In this document: positions 50,356 through 59,499 of the stretch, piece after piece
How positions within the stretch are numbered: position 1 is the stretch's first letter
Layout of the letters: each line of letters opens with the position of its first letter
The notes under the pieces: generated by a model
What the model was told of the DNA's origin: nothing
Database searches by the model: none
The model's input: the letters and a program-made list of their open reading frames with translations, nothing else
Program-made: the position numbers and the translations under genes
NCBI GenBank assembly: GCA_963205115.1
Contig: CAUJHV010000005.1
Location: forward strand, 124,001-188,000
Source of the DNA: Pseudomonadota bacterium
GTDB lineage: Bacteria; Pseudomonadota; Gammaproteobacteria; Burkholderiales; Burkholderiaceae_C
Length of the DNA: 64,000 nt
Reading direction: 5' to 3'

Positions 50356-53211
50356 TTACTTGACGAGCACAAAGCCCTTGAGCTTGCCGAAAGCCTGGTC
50401 GAGCAGCGTCTTCTGCTGCTCCTGGTGCAGGTGCGAATAGCCCACGGCCGGCGAGGCCGAGGCCGGACGACCGGCATAGCCGAGCTTCTGCCCTTCGAGC
50501 ATGTTCTCGTGGACCTGGTGCTGGATGAAGAACCACGCGCCCTGGTTCTGCGGCTCGTCCTGGCACCACACGACTTCGGTGACGTTCGGGAAGCGCTTCA
50601 TCTCCGTGGAGAAGGCCTTGTGCGGGAACGGATAGAGCTGTTCCACGCGCAGGATCGCGACGTCCCAGGCTTTCATCTCGTCGCGCTTGCGGATCAGGTC
50701 GTAGCCGACCTTGCCCGAGCACGCGATGACGCGCTTGACCTTGTCCGCCACCACTTCCTTGCGCTGCGGGCCGATCACCGTCTTGAACTCGCCCTTGACG
50801 AAGTCGTTCAGCGGCGAGGTGGCGTCCTTGTTGCGCAGCAGGCTCTTGGGCGTGAAGATCACCAGCGGCTTGCGCAGCGGGCGCACCATCTGGCGGCGCA
50901 GCACGTGGAAGATCTGGCTGGCGCTGGTGGGCTGCACGATCTGCATGTTGGTGTCGGCGGCCAGCTGCATGAAGCGCTCCAGGCGGGCCGAGCTGTGCTC
51001 GGGGCCCTGGCCTTCGTAGCCGTGCGGCAGCATCAACGTCAGGCCGTTGACGCGGCCCCACTTCACTTCGCCCGAGGCGATGAACTGGTCGATCACGACC
51101 TGCGCGCCGTTGGCGAAGTCACCGAACTGCGCTTCCCAGATGGTCAGCGTATTCGGCTCGGCCGAGGCATAGCCGTATTCGAAGCCCAGCACCGCCTCTT
51201 CCGACAGGATCGAGTCGATGACGGTGAACTGCGCCTGGTTGTCGGCCACGTGCTGCAGCGGGACATAGGTGCCTTCGTCCCACTTCTCGCGCTTCTGGTC
51301 ATGGATCACCGCGTGACGGTGGGTGAAGGTGCCACGTCCGCTGTCCTCACCGGACAGGCGCACCGGGTACCCGGCGGCCACGAGCGACGCAAAGGCCATG
51401 TGCTCGCCCATGCCCCAGTCGATGTTGACTTCGCCCCGGCCCATGGCGGCGCGGTCGTCGTAGACCTTCTTGACCAGCGGGTGCATGTTGACGGTCTCGG
51501 GGATCGTCGTCAGGCGGTCGGCCAGGCGCTTCCATTCGGCCAGCGGAATGGCCGTGTCGGCGTTGTCGGTCCACTTCTTGCCCAGGAAGGGCAGCCAGTC
51601 GACCGCGAACTTGCTCTTGAAGTTGCTGATCACCGGATCGACCGTGTGGCGGCCCGCGTCCATCGCGGCGCGGTAGGCCTTGGCCATGTCGTCGCCGAGC
51701 GACTCGCCCAATCCCTGCGCTGCCAGGCGGTCGGCATACAGCTTGCGCGTGCCGGGGTGCGCGCTGATCTTCTTGTACATCAGCGGCTGGGTCAGCGCCG
51801 GCGTGTCCTGCTCGTTGTGGCCCAGCTTGCGGAAGCAGATGATGTCCACCACGACGTCCTTCTGGAACGACATGCGGAACTCCAGCGCCAGCCGCGTGGC
51901 CAGCACGACCGCCTCGGGGTCGTCGCCATTCACGTGCAGCACGGGCGCCTCGACCATCTTGACGATGTCGGTGCAGTACAGCGTGGAGCGCAGGTCGCGC
52001 GGGTCCGAGGTGGTGAAGCCGATCTGGTTGTTGATGATCAGGTGCACCGTGCCGCCCGTGGAGTAGCCACGGGTTTCGGACAGCATTAGCGTTTCCTGGT
52101 TGACGCCCTGGCCGCCGAAGGCCGAGTCGCCGTGCACCAGCACCGGCAGCACCTGCAAGCCCTTCGTGTCGCCTCGACGGTCCATGCGCGCGCGCACCGA
52201 GCCTTCGACCACCGGGTTGACGATTTCCAGGTGCGAGGGGTTGAAGGCCAGGCTCAAGTGCACCGGGCCGCCGGGGGTGGAGATGTCGGAGCTGAAGCCC
52301 TGGTGGTACTTGACGTCGCCCGCGGGCAGTTCTTCTGGCGCGGTGTGGTCGAACTCGGCAAACAGGTCCTTGGGCATCTTGCCCAGGGTGTTGACCAGCA
52401 CGTTCAGGCGGCCGCGGTGGGCCATGCCGATGACGATCTCCTGGACACCTTGCTCACCGGCGCGCTGGACGACTTCGTCCATGGCCGCGATGAAGCTCTC
52501 GCCGCCTTCCAGCGAAAAACGCTTCTGGCCGACGTACTTGGTGTGCAGGAAGCGCTCCAGACCTTCGGCAGCGGTCACGCGGTCGAGGATGTGCTTCTTC
52601 TGTTCAGGAGAAAAGCTCGGCTTGGAGCGCACGCTCTCGAGCTTCTCCTGCCACCAGCGCTTTTGCGTCTGGTCGGTCATGTGCATGAACTCGGCGCCGA
52701 TGGTGCCGCAATAGGTTTCACGCAGCGCCTGCAGGATCTCCCGCAGGGTCATGTGCTCGGCCTTGCTGAAATAGCTGTTGGCCGCCGAGAACGTGATGTC
52801 CATATCGGACTCGGTCAGGTCGTAGAACGCCGGCTCGAGTTCGGGAATCTTGGGACGCTCGGTGCGCTTGAGCGGGTCCAGGTCGGCCCAGCGGGCGCCG
52901 ACGTTGCGGTAGGCGGCGATCAGCGACTGGACGTGGACCTGCTTGCGCGCGACGGCCAGGTCGGCCGAGCTGGCCTTGTTGGCGAAGGCATTGGCCTTGG
53001 CACGCTGGGCGAAGGACTCGATGACCGGCGCATGCGCCACATCGCGGTTCTCGCTGCCGTCGACGGCGGGTACGTGCTGGAGGTTGTCGAAGTAGGTGCG
53101 CCAGTTGTCGGGCACGCTGCCGGGGTTGTCGAGGTAAGCCTCATACAACTCTTCGACGTAGGGCGCATTGCCCCCGAACAGGTACGAATTCGACCTGTAT
53201 TGCTGCATCAT
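50356..53211 (-). CDS. sucA: 2-oxoglutarate dehydrogenase E1 component
   Basis: 951 residues from ATG at 53211; a second ATG follows directly and either may be used. The extra 39 upstream codons are not E1-like. The N-terminus (YRSNSYLFGGNAPYVEELYE) binds the E2 core. Thiamine diphosphate motif residues lie in the central GVNQETLMLSETRGYSTGG region and HRGRLNVLVNTLGK. It decarboxylates 2-oxoglutarate and succinylates the E2 lipoate in the citric acid cycle. Confidence 0.96.
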   Translation of the reverse strand: MMQQYRSNSYLFGGNAPYVEELYEAYLDNPGSVPDNWRTYFDNLQHVPAVDGSENRDVAHAPVIESFAQRAKANAFANKASSADLAVARKQVHVQSLIAAYRNVGARWADLDPLKRTERPKIPELEPAFYDLTESDMDITFSAANSYFSKAEHMTLREILQALRETYCGTIGAEFMHMTDQTQKRWWQEKLESVRSKPSFSPEQKKHILDRVTAAEGLERFLHTKYVGQKRFSLEGGESFIAAMDEVVQRAGEQGVQEIVIGMAHRGRLNVLVNTLGKMPKDLFAEFDHTAPEELPAGDVKYHQGFSSDISTPGGPVHLSLAFNPSHLEIVNPVVEGSVRARMDRRGDTKGLQVLPVLVHGDSAFGGQGVNQETLMLSETRGYSTGGTVHLIINNQIGFTTSDPRDLRSTLYCTDIVKMVEAPVLHVNGDDPEAVVLATRLALEFRMSFQKDVVVDIICFRKLGHNEQDTPALTQPLMYKKISAHPGTRKLYADRLAAQGLGESLGDDMAKAYRAAMDAGRHTVDPVISNFKSKFAVDWLPFLGKKWTDNADTAIPLAEWKRLADRLTTIPETVNMHPLVKKVYDDRAAMGRGEVNIDWGMGEHMAFASLVAAGYPVRLSGEDSGRGTFTHRHAVIHDQKREKWDEGTYVPLQHVADNQAQFTVIDSILSEEAVLGFEYGYASAEPNTLTIWEAQFGDFANGAQVVIDQFIASGEVKWGRVNGLTLMLPHGYEGQGPEHSSARLERFMQLAADTNMQIVQPTSASQIFHVLRRQMVRPLRKPLVIFTPKSLLRNKDATSPLNDFVKGEFKTVIGPQRKEVVADKVKRVIACSGKVGYDLIRKRDEMKAWDVAILRVEQLYPFPHKAFSTEMKRFPNVTEVVWCQDEPQNQGAWFFIQHQVHENMLEGQKLGYAGRPASASPAVGYSHLHQEQQKTLLDQAFGKLKGFVLVK

Positions 53212-53364
53212 CTCTCGCTCACCTTTCGCCCCGGTTCGCCAGGGTTTCGATGGGTTGATCAACCTTCCGCGGCCCGGCTTCACCGGTAGGCGGATTGCGA
53301 CCCGCCTTGCTGTTGTCTCGGCCAGCAAGGGGACGTGGAAGGACCACTTCTTCAGCCAAAAACG

Positions 53365-53370
53365 ACTCTA
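53365..53370 (-). promoter_or_regulatory. Putative -10 box of the sucA operon
   Basis: The minus strand reads GTGCTAGAGTCG, an extended -10 (TGn-TAGAGT). Transcription would begin near 53358 with a leader of about 147 bases before sucA. No strong -35 is seen. The rest of the 250-base gap 53212-53461 holds no gene. Confidence 0.4.
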
Positions 53371-53461
53371 GCACCGCTGTCTGACGCGAAACCATCAACT
53401 GGGGCCAAAGCACTTGGCAGTTCATGGGATCGGCAAACGCGCGGAAGCGCAGATTCAGGGC

Positions 53462-53797
53462 ATGCAAACCGCCCTCATCCATCTGCATCGCGGCGCGCCC
53501 GCCAAGCCCCCGGTGGGGCAGTCCTGCAACGGCTGCGGCATGTGCTGCGCCACCGAGCCCTGCCCCATCGGCGCCGTGGCCAGTTTGCGACATCGCGGCC
53601 GCTGCGAGGCGCTCGAATGGGACGACGAGGCCACGCGCTACCGCTGCGGGCTGCTGGTGAAGGCCGCGACCGCCGGACGCGGCGCACAGCGCCTGGTGGC
53701 GCGCTGGATCGCCGCGGGCCAGGGCTGCGACGCGGAGATGGAAGCCGTCGCAGTCGAGTCTCGGTCGGAAGACGCCGTCGCCGCCGCTAACGCCTGA
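53462..53797 (+). CDS. YkgJ-family cysteine-rich (zinc/iron-chelating) protein
   Basis: 111 residues from ATG at 53462; a TTG at 53414 in frame would add 16 residues. The cluster CNGCGMCCATEPCP (near residues 22-35) plus later cysteines matches the YkgJ/CxxCxxCC family, predicted to bind Zn or an Fe-S centre. The function is unknown. It is divergent from sucA. Confidence 0.8.
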   Translation: MQTALIHLHRGAPAKPPVGQSCNGCGMCCATEPCPIGAVASLRHRGRCEALEWDDEATRYRCGLLVKAATAGRGAQRLVARWIAAGQGCDAEMEAVAVESRSEDAVAAANA

Positions 53798-53842
53798 ACG
53801 CCGCTGCAGTCGCGCGGCGTCCCGTCAGGTGCGTCCCCTGAT

Positions 53843-53863
53843 CAGGCGTGTTGGTCACGCCTG
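53843..53863 (+). terminator. Hairpin after the YkgJ gene
   Basis: A perfect 8-bp stem CAGGCGTG-TTGGT-CACGCCTG lies 45 bases after the stop. There is no T-run, so it is at best a weak or factor-assisted terminator. The rest of the 150-base gap up to 53947 shows nothing clear. Confidence 0.35.
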
Positions 53864-53947
53864 GACACGTTTCACACATTTCGGCCCAGGACGGCCATAT
53901 TGGTTTCCGATAGCGTCGCGCCGTCGCATCGAAGAGACCGCCCACAC

Positions 53948-54805
53948 ATGGTCGCCGACCTGGTCTTGTCCCGCCTCATCGGCAGCCCGCTGCAAGCACC
54001 CCTGGAGTGGTTGCGCCATCTCGCTCACAAGGTGCAATGCTGGCGCGAGCCGGGCCTGGCGGACGTGCTCGCGGAAGGTCAGCGAACGCGCGACCTGATG
54101 CGCAGCCTGATCAGCGCGAACACCAACTGCATCGACATCGGCGCGCACCTGGGCCTGATGACCTGCGACATGGTCCGGCTCGCCCCGCACGGGCGCCACA
54201 TCGCCTTCGAGCCGGTGCCGCACAAGGCCCGCTGGCTGCAGCGCAAGCTGCCGCAGGTGAACGTGCAGCAGGCGGCCGTGGGCGCCGTCAGCATGACCAC
54301 GGCATTTGCCCTGAGTGAAGACGACTCGGCCAACAGTGCGCTGCGGCCGAACGAAAACACCCAGGCGTCGCAGATGATCCAGGTGCGCTGCCTGAGCCTG
54401 GACGACCTGGTCGCACCGGACCACCCCATCGGCTTCATCAAGATGGACGCCATCGGCGGCGAATTCGACATCCTGCGCGGCGCCCACCGGCTCATCATGC
54501 GCGACCGGCCGGTGCTGCTGTTCGAATGCACGCCCAACGGCACGCGGGCCTTCGGCGTAGATCCGGCCGAACTCTTCCGCCACCTCACAGGCACCCTGGG
54601 CTACTGGGTGTACTCCCTGAGCGGCTGGGCGCGCAAGGAGCCGCCGCTGGACGAGCGGCGATTCCTCGCGGCCCAGGTCTACCCCTTCGAGGCCTTCAAC
54701 TTTGTCGGCCTGCCGATGGCAGCGGGCCTGGCGCGCGACAGCGTCAGCCTGCCGGGCAGGACGCCAGCGACGGCGGAATCCGCACGCCTGGACCTGGCGG
54801 CCTGA
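53948..54805 (+). CDS. FkbM-family SAM-dependent methyltransferase
   Basis: 285 residues from ATG at 53948; a TTG at 53900 is less likely. SAM-binding motif I reads CIDIGAHLGLMTCDMVRLAP (near residues 60-79), with an acidic strand end HIAFEPVPHK, and the FkbM hallmark IGFIKMDAIGGEFDILRGA. Family members O-methylate sugars or small molecules. No polysaccharide or secondary-metabolite genes are nearby, so the substrate is unknown. It is convergent with the nitronate monooxygenase gene, with 10 bases between stops. Confidence 0.85.
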   Translation: MVADLVLSRLIGSPLQAPLEWLRHLAHKVQCWREPGLADVLAEGQRTRDLMRSLISANTNCIDIGAHLGLMTCDMVRLAPHGRHIAFEPVPHKARWLQRKLPQVNVQQAAVGAVSMTTAFALSEDDSANSALRPNENTQASQMIQVRCLSLDDLVAPDHPIGFIKMDAIGGEFDILRGAHRLIMRDRPVLLFECTPNGTRAFGVDPAELFRHLTGTLGYWVYSLSGWARKEPPLDERRFLAAQVYPFEAFNFVGLPMAAGLARDSVSLPGRTPATAESARLDLAA

Positions 54806-54815
54806 GCGTCTGCGT

Positions 54816-55781
54816 TCAGACCTGGGCGGCGGCCAGACCGAGGCGGGCACGCGCCGCCGCGTACTCGCGGCCCAGCCGCGCCACCAGTTCCGCCGTCGGC
54901 AAAACGGCGTTGACCGCGCCGATGCCCTGGCCGCAGCCCCAGATGTCCTTCCACGCCTTCTTGGCGTCGCCGCCGAAATTCATCTGCGTGGGATCGCTCT
55001 CGGGCAGGTGATCCGGATCCATCCCCGCGGCGCGGATGGACGGCTTCAGGTAATTGCCGTGCACGCCCGTGAAGAGGTTGGAGTACACGATGTCGTCGCT
55101 GTTGCTGTCGACGATGCACTGCTTGTACGCGGCCGAGGCGCGCGCTTCTTCCGTCGCGATGAAGGCCGATCCGATGTAGGCGAGGTCTGCTCCCATCGCC
55201 TGCGCAGCCAGCACCGCATCACCCGTGGCGATCGAACCGCTGAGCGCCAGCGGACCGTCGAACCACTGCCGGATTTCCTGGATCAGCGCGAACGGGCTCT
55301 TGACACCCGCATGGCCGCCGGCGCCCGCAGCCACGGCAATCAGGCCGTCGGCGCCCTTTTCCACCGCCTTGTGCGCAAAGGCGTTGTTGATGATGTCGTG
55401 CAGCACCACGCCGCCCCAGGCGTGCACGGCGTCGTTGACATCCGTGCGCGCGCCCAGCGAGGTGATCACGATGGGCACCTTGTAGCGCGCGCAGACCTGC
55501 ATGTCGTGCTCGAGCCGGTCGTTGCTCTTGTGCACGATCTGGTTGATGGCAAACGGTGCGCTGGGCGCGTCCGGATGCGCGCGGTCGTAGGCCGCCAGCG
55601 TTTCGGTGATCTCGGCCAGCCACTCGTCCAGCTGCGAGGCCGGGCGCGCATTGAGCGCAGGCATCGAGCCGACGATGCCCGCCTGGCATTGCGCGATCAC
55701 GAGTTGCGGGTGGCTGACGATGAACAGCGGCGAGCCGATGACCGGCAGCCGCAGGCGGTCGAACACAGCAGGCAGCGCCAT
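54816..55781 (-). CDS. Nitronate monooxygenase family FMN enzyme
   Basis: 321 residues from ATG at 55781, sharing one base with the upstream stop (TGATG). A TIM-barrel FMN protein of the 2-nitropropane dioxygenase family: VIGSPLFIVSHPQLV at the start, then GGVVLHDIINNAFAHKA, AVAAGAGGHAGVKSP and GAVSITGD-like ALSGSIATGDAVLAAQAMGADLAYIGS (conserved cores only). Some members oxidise nitronates, others are enoyl reductases or NADH:quinone reductases. Operon position after an acyl-CoA dehydrogenase favours a fatty-acid-linked role, but that is inference. Confidence 0.85.
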   Translation of the reverse strand: MALPAVFDRLRLPVIGSPLFIVSHPQLVIAQCQAGIVGSMPALNARPASQLDEWLAEITETLAAYDRAHPDAPSAPFAINQIVHKSNDRLEHDMQVCARYKVPIVITSLGARTDVNDAVHAWGGVVLHDIINNAFAHKAVEKGADGLIAVAAGAGGHAGVKSPFALIQEIRQWFDGPLALSGSIATGDAVLAAQAMGADLAYIGSAFIATEEARASAAYKQCIVDSNSDDIVYSNLFTGVHGNYLKPSIRAAGMDPDHLPESDPTQMNFGGDAKKAWKDIWGCGQGIGAVNAVLPTAELVARLGREYAAARARLGLAAAQV

Positions 55782-57556
55782 CAGAAGGCCTCCAGGGCGA
55801 GTGCGGTGACGCTGGCGGCGCCGTCCACGATGCTGTCGCGCAGCGCGCCGGCGCGCACGAGGATGTGGTCGGCGTAGAAGCGCGCGGTGACGATCTTGGC
55901 CTGCATGAAGTCGGCTTCTTCGCCGGCGGCCAGGCGTTCTTCGGCCACCAGCAGCGCGCGGCCCATCTGCCAGCCGGCCACGACGATGCCGCTGAGCATC
56001 AGGTAGGGCACGCTGCCGGCAAAGACGGCGTTGGGGCTGCCCTTGGTCTGCCCTGCCACGAAGTCGATCGCATCCAGCCAAGCCTTGCGCGCGGCTTCCA
56101 GGCGCGCGGCCACGGCACGTGCGGCATCACTGCCGCGTGCGCGCAGTGCGGCTTCGGTGGCCTCGATCTGCGCGGCAATCGCCCGCGCGGTGCGGCCACC
56201 GTCGCGCGCCGTCTTGCGGCCGATCAGGTCGTTGGCCTGGATGGCCGTCGTGCCTTCGTAGATCGTCAGGATCTTCGCGTCGCGCAGGTATTGCGCGGCA
56301 CCGGTCTCTTCGATGAAGCCCATGCCGCCGTGGACCTGCACGCCCAGGCTCGCGACTTCCAGGCTCATCTCGGTGGACAGGCCCTTGATCAGCGGCACCA
56401 GGAATTCGTAGAAGGTCTGGTTCTGCGCGCGCACCTCGGCGTCCGCGTGCGCATGTGCGGCGTCGAAGGCCGCGGCGCCGACATAGGCCATCGCGCGGCA
56501 GCCTTCGGTCCAGGCGCGCATGGTCATCAGCATGCGGCGCACGTCCGGGTGGTGGATGATCGGCGCGGCCTTGTTCAGCGAGCCGTCCACCGGGCGGCTC
56601 TGTACGCGGTCACGCGCGAAGGCCACGGCCTTCTGGTAGGCGCGCTCGGCCACCGCGATGCCCTGGATGCCCACGCCGTAGCGCGCGGCATTCATCATGA
56701 CGAACATGTACTCCAGGCCGCGGTTCTCTTGGCCAATCAGGTAGCCCACGGCGCCGCCGTGGTCGCCGTACTGCAGCACGGCCGTCGGGCTGGCCTTGAT
56801 GCCCATCTTGTGTTCGATGCTGACGCAGTGCACGTCGTTGCGTGTGCCGTCGGCCATGACCTTCGGGCAGATGAACAGCGAGATGCCCTTGACGCCTTCG
56901 GGCGCGCCGCTCACGCGCGCCAGCACCAGGTGGACGATGTTGTCCGCCATGTCGTGCTCGCCGTAGGTGATGAAGATCTTGGTGCCGAAGAGCTTGTAGC
57001 TGCCATCGGGCTGCGGCTCGGCGCGCGTGCGCACCATCGACAGGTCGGAGCCGGCCTGCGGCTCAGTGAGGTTCATCGAACCCGTCCAGCTGCCGTCCAG
57101 CATCTTCGGGATGTAGGTCTCGCGCTGTTCTTGCGAGCCGGCCGTCAGCACGGCCTCGACCGCGCCGTCGGTCAGCAACGGGCACAGCGCGAAGCTCATG
57201 TTGGCGCTGTTGACCATCTCCGAGCAGGCCGCGTGGCTCAGCGTGGGCAGGCCCTGGCCGCCGAACTCTTCCGGGTGCTGCAGGCCTTGCCAGCCGCCTT
57301 CGGCAAACTGCTTGAAGGCTTCCTTGAAGCCGGTGGTGGTCGTGACCTTGCCGTCCTTGAACCACGAGGGGTTCTTGTCGCCTTCCGCATTCAGCGGCGC
57401 CACCACGCCTTCGTTGAACTTGGCGCATTCCTCGAGCACCGCGACGGCGGTGTCGTAGCCGGCCTCTTCATGACCCGGCAACTGCGCGACGGCGTCGATG
57501 CCGGCCAGTTCCTTCATCACGAACAGCATGTCCCTGACAGGTGCGCGATAGCTCAT
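55781..57556 (-). CDS. Acyl-CoA dehydrogenase, DmdC-like large form
   Basis: 591 residues from ATG at 57556 with GGAGG upstream (ACGGAGGACC). It has the acyl-CoA dehydrogenase fold: MNLTEPQAGSDLSMVRTRAE (FAD/substrate loop), MGIKASPTAVLQYGD and the catalytic Glu region TIYEGTTAIQANDLIGRK near residue 435, plus the extra C-terminal domain that marks the 580-600-residue group including DmdC. It oxidises an acyl-CoA to an enoyl-CoA, using ETF (etfBA directly upstream) as acceptor. The chain-length preference cannot be told. Confidence 0.92.
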   Translation of the reverse strand: MSYRAPVRDMLFVMKELAGIDAVAQLPGHEEAGYDTAVAVLEECAKFNEGVVAPLNAEGDKNPSWFKDGKVTTTTGFKEAFKQFAEGGWQGLQHPEEFGGQGLPTLSHAACSEMVNSANMSFALCPLLTDGAVEAVLTAGSQEQRETYIPKMLDGSWTGSMNLTEPQAGSDLSMVRTRAEPQPDGSYKLFGTKIFITYGEHDMADNIVHLVLARVSGAPEGVKGISLFICPKVMADGTRNDVHCVSIEHKMGIKASPTAVLQYGDHGGAVGYLIGQENRGLEYMFVMMNAARYGVGIQGIAVAERAYQKAVAFARDRVQSRPVDGSLNKAAPIIHHPDVRRMLMTMRAWTEGCRAMAYVGAAAFDAAHAHADAEVRAQNQTFYEFLVPLIKGLSTEMSLEVASLGVQVHGGMGFIEETGAAQYLRDAKILTIYEGTTAIQANDLIGRKTARDGGRTARAIAAQIEATEAALRARGSDAARAVAARLEAARKAWLDAIDFVAGQTKGSPNAVFAGSVPYLMLSGIVVAGWQMGRALLVAEERLAAGEEADFMQAKIVTARFYADHILVRAGALRDSIVDGAASVTALALEAF

Positions 57557-57627
57557 GGCGGTCCTCCGTTGAATGCGTGAGAGTGCCCTCGCAGTGGCCT
57601 TGCCACCACCACTGCGCAGGGTTCGGG

Positions 57628-57653
57628 AAGACGCCGAAGCCCATCGGCGTCTT
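57628..57653. repeat. Perfect inverted repeat upstream of the acyl-CoA dehydrogenase gene
   Basis: AAGACGCCGA-AGCCCA-TCGGCGTCTT: a perfect 10-bp stem with a 6-base loop, about 75 bases before the ATG and 18 bases past the etfA terminator. It could be an operator or a second terminator; no T-run follows on either strand beyond TT. Confidence 0.6.
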
Positions 57654-57670
57654 CCGCGGTCGCGGAAATC

Positions 57671-57694
57671 AAAAAGGGCGCCACGCTGGCGCCC
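57671..57694 (-). terminator. Intrinsic terminator of etfBA
   Basis: On the minus strand GGGCGCCA-GCG-TGGCGCCC is followed by TTTTTG; it lies 16 bases after the etfA stop. It separates etfBA from the acyl-CoA dehydrogenase gene, which therefore needs its own promoter. Confidence 0.88.
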
Positions 57695-57710
57695 TGGATC
57701 CAGCAAGGGA

Positions 57711-58643
57711 TCAGAGGCTGGAAACGAGCTCCGGCACCGCGGTGAACAGATCAGCCTCGAGGCCGTAGTCGGCCACGCTGAAGATGGGCGCTTCGGGGTC
57801 CTTGTTGATCGCCACGATCACCTTGGAGTCCTTCATGCCCGCCAGGTGCTGGATCGCGCCCGAGATGCCACAGGCGATGTACAGCTGCGGCGCGACGATC
57901 TTGCCCGTCTGGCCGACCTGCCAGTCGTTCGGCGCATAACCCGCATCCACAGCCGCACGGCTGGCGCCCAGCGCGGCGCCCAGCTTGTCGGCCAGCGGCG
58001 TGAGCACTTCCATGAACTTCTCGTTGCTGCCCATCGCGCGGCCGCCCGAGACGATGATCTTGGCCGCCGTCAGTTCCGGACGGTCGCTGGCCGCGATCTC
58101 GCTGCCCATGTAGCTGCTGCTGCCGCTGTCGGCCACGGGCGCCGCCGCTTCCACCGCGGCACTGCCGCCGGTGGCCGCCGCCGGGTCGAAGCCCGTCGTG
58201 CGCACGGTGATGACCTTGATCGCATCCGTGCTCTGCACGGTGGCGATGGCGTTGCCGGCGTAGATCGGGCGCTCGAAGGTATCGGCGCTGATCACCTTGG
58301 TGGCGTCGCTGATCTGCGCCACGTCCAGCAATGCCGCCACGCGCGGCGCGACGTTCTTGCCGCCGGCGGTGGCCGGGAACAGGATGTGGCTGTAGTTCTT
58401 CGCGATGGCCAGGACCTGCGCGGCGATGTTCTCGGCCAGGCCGTGGCCCAGGCTCGCGCCGTCGGCGTGGATGACCTTGGCGACACCGGCCACTTGTGCA
58501 GCGGCTTGCGCCACCGCGGCGGTACCGGCGCCGGCCACCAGCACGTGGACGTCGCCACCGCAGGCCAGGGCCGCGGCGACGGTATTCAGCGTGGCGCCCT
58601 TGAGCGACTGGTTGTCGTGTTCGGCAATGACGAGTGCAGTCAT
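57711..58643 (-). CDS. etfA: Electron transfer flavoprotein alpha subunit
   Basis: 310 residues. The C-terminal FAD domain shows [35 protein letters not shown] and NKDPEAPIF. With EtfB it carries electrons from acyl-CoA dehydrogenases to ETF:quinone oxidoreductase. The start shares one base with the etfB stop (TGATG). Confidence 0.97.
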   Translation of the reverse strand: MTALVIAEHDNQSLKGATLNTVAAALACGGDVHVLVAGAGTAAVAQAAAQVAGVAKVIHADGASLGHGLAENIAAQVLAIAKNYSHILFPATAGGKNVAPRVAALLDVAQISDATKVISADTFERPIYAGNAIATVQSTDAIKVITVRTTGFDPAAATGGSAAVEAAAPVADSGSSSYMGSEIAASDRPELTAAKIIVSGGRAMGSNEKFMEVLTPLADKLGAALGASRAAVDAGYAPNDWQVGQTGKIVAPQLYIACGISGAIQHLAGMKDSKVIVAINKDPEAPIFSVADYGLEADLFTAVPELVSSL

Positions 58644-59392
58644 CAGATCACCTTCGCTTCGTTCTTGAGCTTGCTCACCAGGGTGGCCACATCGGGCACC
58701 TTCACGCCAGCGCCGCGCTTGGGCGGCTCGCTGACCTTCAGCGTCTTGATGCGCGGCGTGACGTCCACGCCGAGGTCGGCAGGCTTGACCACTTCCAGCG
58801 GCTTCTTCTTCGCCTTCATGATGTTGGGCAGCGTCACGTAGCGCGGCTCGTTCAGGCGCAGGTCAGAGGTCACCACCGCCGGCAGCTTGATCTTGAGCGT
58901 TTCCAGACCGCCGTCCACTTCGCGCGTAACCGTGGCGAAGCCGTCGGCCACGACCACCTTGCTCGCGAATGTGGCCTGCGGCAGACCGGCCAGAGCGGCC
59001 AGCATCTGTCCGGTCTGGTTGCAGTCGTCGTCGATGGCCTGCTTGCCGACGATGATCAGCCCGGGCTGTTCCTTGTCGACCAGCGCCTTGAGCAGCTTGG
59101 CCACGGCCAGCGGCTGCAGTTCGTCGGCGCACTCCACCAGGATGGCGCGGTCCGCGCCGATGGCCATGGCCGTGCGCAGGGTTTCCTGGCACTGCGTGAC
59201 ACCGCAGGACACGGCGATGACCTCGGTGGCCACGCCCTTTTCCTTCAAGCGCACCGCCTCTTCGATGGCGATCTCGTCGAAGGGGTTCATGCTCATCTTG
59301 ACGTTCGCGATGTCCACGCCCGTGCCGTCGCTCTTGACGCGCACCTTGACGTTGTAGTCGACGACCCGTTTGACGGGGACCAGCACTTTCAT
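58643..59392 (-). CDS. etfB: Electron transfer flavoprotein beta subunit
   Basis: 249 residues from ATG at 59392 with AGGAG nine bases upstream; the 24 codons before it are not conserved. [17 protein letters not shown] is the typical start, [19 protein letters not shown] follows, and the recognition loop is [21 protein letters not shown]. It binds AMP and the dehydrogenase partner. First gene of etfBA. Confidence 0.97.
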   Translation of the reverse strand: MKVLVPVKRVVDYNVKVRVKSDGTGVDIANVKMSMNPFDEIAIEEAVRLKEKGVATEVIAVSCGVTQCQETLRTAMAIGADRAILVECADELQPLAVAKLLKALVDKEQPGLIIVGKQAIDDDCNQTGQMLAALAGLPQATFASKVVVADGFATVTREVDGGLETLKIKLPAVVTSDLRLNEPRYVTLPNIMKAKKKPLEVVKPADLGVDVTPRIKTLKVSEPPKRGAGVKVPDVATLVSKLKNEAKVI

Positions 59393-59411
59393 GCACCAGC
59401 TCCTGGTTGAA

Positions 59412-59427
59412 TTGACGTTGACGTAAA
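59412..59427. promoter_or_regulatory. LiuR-like imperfect palindrome before etfB
   Basis: TTGACGT-TG-ACGTAAA (6 of 7 positions symmetric) lies 20 bases before etfB, next to a TAGAAT -10 box (59434-59439 on the minus strand). The ACGT..ACGT pattern resembles sites described for the MerR-type branched-chain amino acid regulator LiuR. No such regulator gene is in the window. Confidence 0.4.
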
Positions 59428-59475
59428 GCAGTGATTCTAGGTTTGCCGACGCGTCTTTCGACACGGCTCGGAGAA

Positions 59476-59499
59476 AAAATAGAACGATCGTTCTATTTT
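59476..59499. promoter_or_regulatory. Perfect 24-bp palindrome upstream of etfBA
   Basis: AAAATAGAACGA joined directly to its complement TCGTTCTATTTT, with no loop. It lies 84 bases before the etfB ATG, and its last two bases overlap the stop codon of the MFS gene. Unspaced AT-rich palindromes with a TAGAACG half site are typical operators of TetR-type repressors, several of which control fatty-acid oxidation in betaproteobacteria. Confidence 0.7.
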
